Assembly: GCF_963259705.1 (NCBI RefSeq)
Contig: NC_081846.1
Location: 93,508,641 to 93,572,640, forward strand
DNA: 64,000 nt
Direction of reading: 5' to 3'
Source of the DNA: Myotis daubentonii
Lineage: Eukaryota > Chordata > Mammalia > Chiroptera > Vespertilionidae
Shown here: one piece after another, positions 12,201-24,200 of the stretch
Layout: every line of letters starts with the position of its first letter
Position numbering within the stretch: position 1 is the stretch's first letter
Position numbers and translations under genes: made by a program
The notes under the pieces: generated by a model
Seen by the model: the letters and a program-made list of their open reading frames with translations, nothing else
Told to the model about the DNA's origin: nothing
Databases searched by the model: none

Positions 12201-15200
12201 TATATTTGTGGAATTTCTCCATGTTGTGTATGACATAAATTTTGTTCCTTTTGGGTACCTGTATATCATGGCATGAATATTATATTTCCATTGACTATAA
12301 CTATCTGGTCATTAGGGTTGCTTCCAATCTGAGCAACTTGAAAAGTGATATTGTGGGTAATATATTGCATGTATTTTTCACTACGCATACATTTCTGTTT
12401 GGCGAATGCTTAAGAGTGAGTTTGCTGGGCCTTAGATCCCATATTGTATCTTAATCCCTTCAGAACTCAATCTTTCATACTTTTCATTTCTAATGTTACA
12501 CATCCTCCCCTGAACTCTCTGCCATTTTTTTCAAAGCACAGGTAAGTTTTATTTTATAGAACTTCATTTCCACATCCCCTTTAATTATTCCCTCACATTT
12601 TCACAATACACTAATTGCTCTCGTCTCAAAGAGTATATTCTCAATAATAACACGCCTTATCTAAACAACATAATATATAAAGCACATAAATACATCATTA
12701 TTTTTAAAGCATTCTACATACATAAATGTGTGCTGAACTAACATCAGACAGAAAGCACACATAACCTTAACCTTTTCAGTCACACAAAGTTCATCCCATA
12801 TTCACATTAGCTAATACCAAATCAACCTCACTTTAAAGCTTAACCCAGTTTTAAGCAACACATTATGCATTGAAACAGCAAGCACATTACATTCAAATTT
12901 CATTTTAAAACCCAATCCCACTGATATTCATGAAACACACCATTTAGTAAGTTTACTAATAGTTTGGAGTTAATGGAATTTTAAATGGAAAACTCATATT
13001 TCTATGAGAAGAGGTGTCATGTGTAGCAACGATGCCTCACATGTCATATCCACTCAACATGTACTTCTTGAATTGACACAGACCCAAGGAAATGCCTCGT
13101 CTCAATGTTCTATTTCATTCCATTGCGCAGAAGGCCGCATCAGCCAAGAAAATGTGCCTCAGCCCGAGTCAACCGTGGAAGCCCGAGCCTGCAGTGAGGC
13201 TGCAGGAGAAAAGACTACCTTCTCACAACATCCTATCGGTGTCTCCACCCCATCCAAGCGTACCCGTCGTGATGAGGATGGTAAGGAATAAACAAAGGTG
13301 GGATCTGATCTTGGTCATGAGCTGTAGCTCAATTCCTCAGCCTGCTCCCTATTAGTTCACTTTCACCTCAAAAACAGGAAAGGGCTTTAGGGCAGAAGGA
13401 CTAAGACTGAGGCTTCTGTGGAGGCACAGGTAGAGAGTGTGCCTTGCAGAACTGGGCAAAGTCCTGCAGCACAAATCCCCAACACACAGCACTGGGGCAG
13501 ATGTGCCTGAGGTAGAGCACAGTGTGACATGGATATGAGAGTTTCCTCAGAACCTTCCCCTCAGATGAGCACAAAATCAGATCCTCACACAGTCACACAT
13601 CGGTCCTGCTCCATACCAGGTAATGCTCTCATGTCCTTCTTTTCCCTTGTTCTCACATACACACAGGCTTTCTCTCTTCTTCTCTTTCCTATTCTCTAAC
13701 AGCATTACCAAGATACACTCTTACCTTCGCTTCCTCACATAATCATTATCAGATTCACTAATTTCATAATATGCACACACTAATACCATAAAAAAGCCAC
13801 ATCCCCTCACACAGAAAACCTATTCAGATCAAAGTCTAATAAACTTACATGCCTTGATGATAATTTACTTTCATCTGTTTCCTTTCTAATCTATATGGCA
13901 CTTCAGCTACCAGATCTTCACTGAACTGAACACTCTGAGATCTCATACGCCCTTCCCCTAATACTGTCCGTCTCACTGCCTTCCAGTAAGGACAAGGACC
14001 AGTCCTGCACCATTCACATATGCTGTCATACCACATTGCAAACATGCACACACTCATTCCCCATCCTCTTTACCGACAAGAAAAACACTCACCACAAATA
14101 TTCTAATACATGCATACAATTCCACAAATACTTGCACACAAAACTACATCCGCATTCCAACACATGGATATGCCATGTAATCACCTCAAAGTATCCCACA
14201 CATAGAATTCTGAAATATAATTTGCATATGAACTTTCATTCCAAATTCTCATGTGGGTCATGGACATCTGAACCCCTATAGACTTAACACACATCTTCTA
14301 TCTTGCTTATGTTAAAAATTTTCTTTCCCAGTATTCCATCAACCAAATCAAAATGTTTCCTCTACTGGAGCCTCGGAGGTGCCTGCATTTCAATCAGGTA
14401 TGAAACAGAAGAGCACAGAGCAGCACTTAGGAGGTTTGTATGGAGAAGCCTGAAATGGCACATGTCATTTCCACTCATTTTCCATTGCAGAAAAGTAATC
14501 TCATGGTCAGAACTACCTTCAAGGGAAGCTAACAAAGATAACATAGTTTTATGTCCAGGTTGACAGAAGACAGCAATCTCTGTTCCATTTTCAAAGAAGA
14601 CACTTTGAACAAAACCAGTCACCTAGGACATATATTAACATAATAACTAATTCCGTACATTTAATATTTTTATAAGAACCACATAACACTACCCCTTCAG
14701 GGATTTGTGAGTTCATAAATGTGGTCGATGGTAGATTCTTTGTTTAAGGGACAGGTAAATACACAAATTAAAAGAATGGGCTGCCTACCTATTATTTTTA
14801 TTTAATTTCTCAGCAAAGCTGAATTCAGGAGATGCTTTGCAGCGCAGGCACATGGCAGTGGCCCCAACTCAATGCCAGAAAATATGGAAGGCCTCTTCTA
14901 CAGAGAGTTTTGCCTCCAGCTCTTCTAAAGACAAGCAAAATGATGCTGGTAAGGAAGGACTATTGAGTAGGATGCCAAGGGAGGTGGGATCTAGACAGAA
15001 CCCATAATTGAGCTGAGTGTTTCTGCCCATTAACCGACAACAAGCTGCCCAGTACAAACTGATACTACAGTGATTCTGCATTTTCTTAGTACATTGATGG
15101 CGAAACTATGACACACCTGTCAGAGGTGACAAACGATCTCATTTTTTTGGTTTGATTTTTCTTTGTTAAATGGAACTTCAATATATAAAATAAATATTAA

Positions 15201-18200
15201 AAATATAAATCTTTGTTTTACTATGTATTAAAATATCAAAAAATTTCTGTATGTGACATGGCACCACAGTTAAGGGAGGGTTTTTCCAAATACTAACAGG
15301 CTGAGCTCAAAAGGTTCACCATTACCGCCTTAGTAGGATCAACAGTGGAAGCAGGGAACATGCCGAAAACAGCTGGAGGGAGCCCAAGGAGATCAGTGGA
15401 GAACAGTGTTCTATTGGAGGAAATAATGGGAGAGGGCCTAAGGGGAGGAGAGTTTTATCAGAGAAACATGGAAGAACATGTTCCTATGAGTTGGCCAAGC
15501 ACAGGTCACATTACCAGGATCTCGTGAGGAACTAATCACTTAACACAGGCCCAATGTGGTAGGATCCTCAAGAACTGAACTTGAGGTAGAGTGCAGAGAT
15601 TCCCAGGCAAAGTCACGATCAGATCCATATACTTACATAGCCAGAGTTTCCCATTCACATTCATCTCATATAAGATGCCTTTGCTGTCACTGTCCCTGTC
15701 ATTCATTTCCCTACAACATTCCACTTGCATCTAAATTCTCCATGCCGGATTTTTGTCCATGCCATGCAAACCGTTATAATTTGTCTGACTCTTAAGTAGC
15801 TAGGTTAGTATCCTTGTTTTTAAATTTTATGGCAATACAAGGGCACAATATATACTTTTGTCTAGCTCCTTTCACTAATCAATATATTTGTGGAATTTCT
15901 CCATGTTGTGTATGACATAAATTTTGTTCCTTTTGGGTACCTGTATATCATGGCATGAATATTATATTTCCATTGACTATAATTATCTGGTCATTAGGGT
16001 TGCTTCCAATCTGAGCAACTTGAAAAGTGATATTGTGGGTAATACATTGCATGTATTTTTCACTACGCATACATTTCTGTTTGGCGAATGCTTAAGAGTC
16101 AGTTTGCTGGGCCTTAGATCCCATATTGTATCTTAATCCCTTCAGAACTCAATCTTTCATACTTTTCATTTCTAATGTTACACATCCTCCCCTGAACTCT
16201 CTGCCATTTTTTTCAAAGCACAGGTAAGTTTTATTTTATAGAACTTCATTTCCACATCCCCTTTAATTATTCCCTCACATTTTCACAATACACTAATTGC
16301 TCTCGTCTCAAAGAGTATATTCTCAATAATAACACGCCTTATCTAAACAACATAATATATAAAGCACATAAATACATCATTATTTTTAAAGCATTCTACA
16401 TACATAAATGTGTGCTGAACTAACATCAGACAGAAAGCACCCATAACCTTAACCTTTTCAGTCACACAAAGTTCATCCCATATTCACATTAGCTAATACC
16501 AAATCAACCTCACTTTAAAGCTTAACCCAGTTTTAAGCAACACATTATGCATTGAAACAGCAAGCACATTACATTCAAATTTCATTTTAAAACCCAATCC
16601 CACTGATATTCACGAAACACACCATTTAGTAAGTTTACTAATAGTTTGGAGTGAATGGAATTTTAAATGGAAAACTCATATTTCTATGAGAAGAGGTGTC
16701 ATGTGTAGCAACGATGCCTCACATGTCATATCCACTCAACATGTACTTCTTGAATTGACACAGACCCCAGGAAATGCCTCGTCTCAATGTTCTATTTCAT
16801 TCCATTGCGCAGAAGGCCGCATCAGCCAAGACAATGTGCCTCAGCCCGAGTCAACCGTGGAAGCCCGAGCCTGCAGTGAGGCTGCAGGAGAAAAGACTAC
16901 CTTCTCACAACATCCTATCGGTGTCTCCACCCCATCCAAGCGTACCCGTCGTGATGAGGATGGTAAGGAATAAACAAAGGTGGGATCTGATCTTGGTCAT
17001 GAGCTGTAGCTCAATTCCTCAGCCTGCTCCCTATTAGTTCACTTTCACCTCAAAAACAGGAAAGGGCTTTAGGGCAGAAGGACTAAGACTGAGGCTTCTG
17101 TGGAGGCACAGGTAGAGAGTGTGCCTTGCAGAACTGGGCAAAGTCCTGCAGCACAAATCCCCAACACACAGCACTGGGGCAGATGTGCCTGAGGTAGAGC
17201 ACAGTGTGACATGGATATGAGAGTTTCCTCAGAACCTTCCCCTCAGATGAGCACAAAATCAGATCCTCACACAGTCACACATCGGTCCTGCTCCATACCA
17301 GGTAATGCTCTCATGTCCTTCTTTTCCCTTGTTCTCACATACACACAGGCTTTCTCTCTTCTTCTCTTTCCTATTCTCTAACAGCATTACCAAGATACAC
17401 TCTTACCTTCGCTTCCTCACATAATCATTATCAGATTCACTAATTTCATAATATGCGCACACTAATACCATAAAAAAGCCACATCCTCTCACACAGAAAA
17501 CTTATTCAGATCAAAGTCTAATAAACTTACATGCCTTGATGATAATTTACTTTCATCTGTTTCCTTTCTAATCTATATGGCACTTCAGCTACCAGATCTT
17601 CACTGAACTGAACACTCTGAGATCTCATACGCCCTTCCCCTAATACTGTCCGTCTCACTGCCTTCCAGTAAGGACAAGGACCAGTCCTGCACCATTCACA
17701 TATGCTGTCATACCACATTGCAAACATGCACACACTCATTCCCCATCCTCTTTACTGACAAGAAAAACAATCACCACAAATATTCTAATACATGCATACA
17801 ATTCCTCACATACTTGCACACAAAACTTCATCTTCATTCCAACACATGGATATGCCATGTAATCACCTCAAAGTATCCCACACATAGAATTCTGAAATAT
17901 AATTTGCATATGAACTTTCATTCCAAATTCTCATGTGGGTCATGGACATCTGAACCCCTATGGACTTAACACACATCTTCTATCTTGCTTATGTTAAAAA
18001 TTTTCTTTCACAGTATTCCATCAACCAAATCAAAATGTTTCTTCTACTGGAGCCTCGGAGGTGCCTGCTTTTCAGTCAGGTATGAAACAGAAGAGCACAG
18101 AGCAGCACTTAGGAGGTTTGTATGGAGAAGCCTGAAATGGCACATGTCATTTCCACTCATTTTCCATTGCAGAAAAGTAATCTCATGGTCAGAACTACCG

Positions 18201-21200
18201 TCAAGGGAAGCTAAAAAAGATAACATAGTTTTATGTCCAGGTTGACAGAAGATAGCAATCTCTGTTCCATTTTCAAAGAAGACACTTTGAACAAAACCAG
18301 TCACCCAGGACATATATTAACATAATAACTAATTCCGTGCATTTAATATTTTCATGGGTACCACATAACACTACCCCTTCAAGGCTGTGTGAGTTCATAA
18401 GTGTGGTCGATGGTAGATTCTTTGTTTAAGGGACAGGTAAATACACAAATTACAAGAATGGGCTGCCTACCTATTATTTTTATTTAATTTCTCAGCAAAG
18501 CTGAATTCAGGAGATGCATTGCAGCGCAGGCACATGGCAGTGGCCCCAACTCAATGCCAGAAAATATGGAAGGCCTCTTCTACAGAGAGTTTTGCCTCCA
18601 GCTCTTCTAAAGACAAGCAAAATGATGCTGGTAAGGAGGGAGTATTGAGTAGGATGCCAAGGGAGGTGGGATCTAGACAGAACCCATAATTGAGCTGAGT
18701 ATTTCTGCCCATTAACCGACAACAAGCGGCCCAGTACAAACAGATACTACAGTGATTCTGCATTTTCTTAGTTCATTGATGGCGAACCTATGACACACCT
18801 GTCAGAGGTGACAAACGACCTCATTTTTTTTGGTTGATTTTTCTTTGTTAAATGGAACTTCAATATATAAAATAAATATTAAAAATATAAATCTTTGTTT
18901 TACTATGTATTAAAATATCAAAAAATTCCTATATGTGACATGGCTACAGAGTTAAGGGAGGGTTTTTCCAAATACTAACAGGCTGAGCTCAAAAGGTTCA
19001 CCATTACCGCCTTAGTAGGATCAAGAGTGGAAGCAGGGAACATGCCGAAAACAGCTGGAGGGAGCCCAAGGAGATCAGTGGAGAACAGTGTTCTATTGGA
19101 GGAAATAATGGGAGAGGGCCTAAGGGGAGGAGAGTTTTATCAGAGAAACATGGAAGAACATGTTCCTATGAGTTGGCCAAGCACAGGTCACATTACCAGG
19201 ATCTCGTGAGGCACTAATCACTTAACACAGGCCCAATGTGGTAGGATCCTCAAGAACTGAACTTGAGGTAGAGTGCAGAGATTCCCAGGCAAAGACACGA
19301 TCAGATCCATATACTTACATAGCCAGAGTTTCCCATTCACATTCATCTCATATAAGATGCCTTTGCTGTCACTGTTCCTGTCATTCATTTCCCTACAACA
19401 TTCCACTTGCATCTAAATTCTCCATGCCGGATTTTTGTCCATGCCATGCAAACCGTTATAATTTGTCTGACTCTTAAGTAGCTAGGTTAGTATCCTTGTT
19501 TTTAAATTTTATGGCAATACAAGGGCACAATATATACTTTTGTCTAGCTCCTTTCACTAATCAATATATTTGTGTGTGACATAAATTTTGTTCCTTTTTG
19601 GTACCTGTATATCATTGCATGAATATTATATTTCCATTGACGATAATTATGTGGTCATTAAGGATGCCTCCAATCTGAGTCACTTGAAAAGTGATACTGT
19701 GGGTAATATATTGCATGTATTTTTCACTACGCATACATTTCTGTTTTGCGAATGCTTAAGAGTTAGATTGCTGGGCCTTAGTTCCCATGTTCTATCTTAA
19801 TCCCTTCAGAACTCAATCTTTCATACTTTTCATTTCTAATGTTACACATCCTCCTCTGAACTCTCTGATATTTTTTTCAAAGCACAGGTATGTTTGATTT
19901 TATAGAACTTCATTTCCACATCCCCTTTAATTATTCCCTCACATTTTGCCAATACACTAACTGCTCTCGTCTCAAAGAGTATATTCTCAGTAATAACATG
20001 CCTTATCTAAACTTCATAATATATAAAGCACATAAATACATCATTATTTTAAAGCATTCTACATACATAAATTTGTGCTGAACTAACATCAGACGGAAAG
20101 CACACATAACCTTAACCTTTTCAGTCACACAAAGATCACCCCATATTCACATTAGCAAATACCAAATCAACCTCATTTTAAACCTTAACCCAGTTTAAGC
20201 AACACATTATGCATTGAAACAGCAAGCACATTACATTCAAATATCATTTTGATACCCAATCCCACTGATATTCACAAAACACATCATTTAGTAAATTTCT
20301 TTATAGTTTGGAGTTAATGGAATTTTAAATGGAAAACTCATATTTCTATGAGTAGAGGTGTCATGTGTAGCAACGATGTCTCACATGTCATATCCACTCA
20401 ACATGTACTTCTTAATTGACACAGACCCCAGGAAATGCCTCATCTCAATGTTCTATTTTGTACCATTGCACAGAACGCCACATCAGCCAAGACAATGTGC
20501 CTCAGCCCGAGTCAACCGTGGAAGCCCGAGCCTGCAGTGAGGCTGCAGGAGAAAAGACTACCTTCTCACAACATCCTATCGGTGTCTCCACCCCATCCAA
20601 GCGTACCCGTCGTGATGAGGATGGTAAGGAATAAACAAAGGTGGGATCTGATCTTGGTCATGAGCTGTAGCTCAATTCCTCAGCCTGCTCCCTATTAGTT
20701 CACTTTCACCTCAAAAACAGGAAAGGGCTTTAGGGCAGAAGGACTAAGACTGAGGCTTCTGTGGAGGCACAGGTAGAGAGTGTGCCTTGCAGAACTGGGC
20801 AAAGTCCTGCAGCACAAATCCCCAACACACAGCACTGGGGCAGATGTGCCTGAGGTAGAGCACAGTGTGACATGGATATGAGAGTTTCCTCAGAACCTTC
20901 CCCTCAGATGAGCACAAAATCAGATCCTTACACACTCACACATCGGTCCTCCTCCATACCAGGTAATGCTCTTATGTCCTTCTTTTCCCTTGTTCTCCCA
21001 TACACACAGGCTTTCTCTCTTCTTCTCTTTCCTATTCTCTAACAGCATTACCAAGATACACTCTTACCTTCGCTTCCTCACATAATCATTATCAGATTCA
21101 CTAATTTCGTAATATGCACACATTAATACCATAAATAAGCCACATCCCCTCACACAGAAAACCTCTTCGAATCAAAGTCTAATAAACTTATATGCCCTGA

Positions 21201-24200
21201 TGAGAATTTACTTTCATCTGTTTCCTTTCTAATCTATATGGCACTTCAGCTACCAGGCTTCAGATCTTCACTGAACTGAATGAACACTCAGAGATCTCAT
21301 ACGCCCTTCCCCTAATACTGTCCGTCTCACTGTCTTCCAGCAAGCACAAGGACCAGTCATGCACCATTCACATATGCTGTCATACCACATTGCAAACATG
21401 CACACACTCATTCCCCATCCTCTTTACCACCTTGGAAAACACTCACCAGAAATACTCTAATACATGCATACAATTACAAAAATACTTGCACACAAAACTA
21501 CATCCTCATTCCCACATGGATATGCCATGTAATCTCCTCAAAGTATTCCACACATAGAATTCTGTAATATAATATGCATATGAGCTTTCACTCCAAATTC
21601 TCGTGTGGGTCATAGACATCTTAAAACCTATAGACTTCACACACATCTTCTAGCTTGCTTATGTTAAAAATTTTCTTTTCCAGGATTCCATCAACTATAT
21701 CAAAAAATTCCCTGTAAACGACCCTCTGAGATGCCTGTATTCCAGCCAGTCAGGAAGCTGAAGAGCACAGAGGGTCACATTCAAGGTCTGTATGGCGAAG
21801 CCTGAAATGGCACATGTCATTTCCATTCATTTTCCATTGTAGAAAAGTAATCTCATGGTCAGAACTACCTTCAAGGGAAGCTGACAAAGATAACAGAGTT
21901 TTATGTCCAGGTTGAAAGCAGACAGCAATCTCTGTTCCATTTTCAAAGAAGCCAACTTTGAACAAACCCAGGACATATATTAGCACAATAACTACTCCGT
22001 GCATTGAATATTTTCATAGGAACCACATAACAGTACCCATCCATGCCGTGTGTGCTCAATGAATGTGGTACATGGTAGACTCGTTGCTTAATGGGCAGGT
22101 AAATAGAAGACTACAAGAATGTTCTGTATATCTATTATTTGTATTTAATTTCTCGGCAAAGCTGAATTCAGGTGATGCTTTGCAGCACAGGCAAAAGGCA
22201 AGGGCCCTAACTCAAGCCCAGAAAGCATGGAGGGCCTCTTCTTCAGAGAGTTTGCCTCCATCTCTTCTAAAGACAAACAAAATGATGCTGGTAAGGAGGA
22301 ACTATTGAGTAGGATGCAAAAGGAGATGGGATCTATACAGAACCCATGGTTCAGCTGAGTGCTTCTTCCCATTAATCGACAACAAGCTGCCCAGAACAAA
22401 TAGATACTCCAAGGATTCTGCATCTTCATAGTAGGATCAGCAGTGGAAGCAGGGAAAATGCCAAAAACAGCTGGAGGGAGCCCAAGGAGATCAGTGGAGA
22501 ACAGTGTTCTATTGGAGGAAATAATGGGAGAGGGCCTATGGGGAGGAGAATTTTATCAGAGAAATATGGAAGATTATGTTCCTATGAGCTGGCCAAGCAC
22601 AGGCCACATTACCAGTTTCCTGTGAAGCACTAAGAACTTAACACAGGCCCAATGTGGTAGGATCCTCAAGAACTGAACTTGAGGTAGAGTGCAGAGATTC
22701 CCAGGCAAAGTCACGATCAGACCATATACTTACATAGCCAGAGTTTCCCATTCACATTCATCTCATATAAAACCACTTTGCTGTCACAGTCCCCATAATT
22801 CATTTCCCTACAACATTCCACTTGCATCTAAATTCTCCATTCCGGATTTTTGTCCATGCCATGCAAACCGTTATAATTTCTCTGACTCTTAAGAGGCTAG
22901 ATTTGTATCCTTGTTTTTAAATTTTACAGCAATACAAGGGAGCAATATATACTTTGTGTCTACCTCCTTTCACTAATCAATATATTTGTGGAATTTCTCC
23001 ATGTTGTGTATGACATAAATTTTGTTCCTTTTTGGTACCTGTATATCATTGCATGAATATTATATTTCCATGACTATAATTATGTGGTCATTCGGGTTGC
23101 TTCCAGTCTGAGCCGCTTGTAGCGTGATATTGTGGGTAATATATTGCATGAATTTTTCACTAAGCATACATTTCTGTTTTCGAATGCTTAAGTGTTAGAT
23201 TGCTGGGCCTTAGTTCCCATATTCTATCTTAATCCCGTCAGAACTCAATCTTTCATACCTTTCATTTCTAATGTTACACATCCTCCCCTGAACTCTCTGA
23301 CATTTTTTTCAAAGTTCAGGTAAGTTTTATTTTATATAACTTCATTTTCACATCCTCGTCAATTATTCCCTCACATTTTGCAAATACACTAACTGCTCTC
23401 TTCTCAAAGAGCATATTCTCAGTAATAACATACCTTATCTAAACAACATAATATATAAAGCACATAAATACATCATTATTGATAACGCATTGTACATGCA
23501 TAAATGTGTGCTGAACTAACATCAGACAGAAAGCACCCATAACCTTATCCTTTTCAGTCACACAAAGTTCATCCAATATTCACATTAGCTAATACCAAAT
23601 CAACCTCACTTTAAACCTTAACCCATTTTGAAGCCACACATTATGCACTGAAACAGCAAGCCCATTACATTCAAATATCATTTTGATACCCAATCCCACT
23701 GATATTCACAAAATACACCATCTAGTAAGTTTCCTTATAGTTTGGAGTTAATGGAATTTTAAATGGAAAACTCATATTCCTATGAGAAGAGGTGTTATGT
23801 GTAGCAACGATGCCTCACATGTCATATCCACTCAACAAGTACTTTTTGAATTGACACAGACCCCAGCAAATGCCTCGTCTCAATGTTCTATTTTATTCCA
23901 TTGCCCAGAACGCCGCATAAGCCAAGACAATGTGCCTCAGCCCGAGTCAACCGTGGAAGCCCCAGCCTGCAGTGAGGCTGCAGGAGTAAAGACTACCTTC
24001 TCACAACATCCTATCGGTGTCTCCACACCATCCAAGCGTACCTGTCGTGATGAGGATGGTAAGGAATAAACAAAGGTGGGATCTGATCTTGGTCATGAGC
24101 TGTAGCTCAATTCCTCAGCCTGCTCCCTATTAGTTCACTTTCCTCTCAAAAACAGGAAAGGGCTTTAGGGCAGAAGGACTAAGACTGAGGCTTCTGTGGA

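Noticed and set aside
13379..13431. A candidate exon after X (acceptor AAAAACAG, GAAAGGGCTTTAGGG)
   Set aside because: The corresponding stretch in unit 2 has a TAG in phase 1 and lacks a GT donor, and the acceptor tract is weak.
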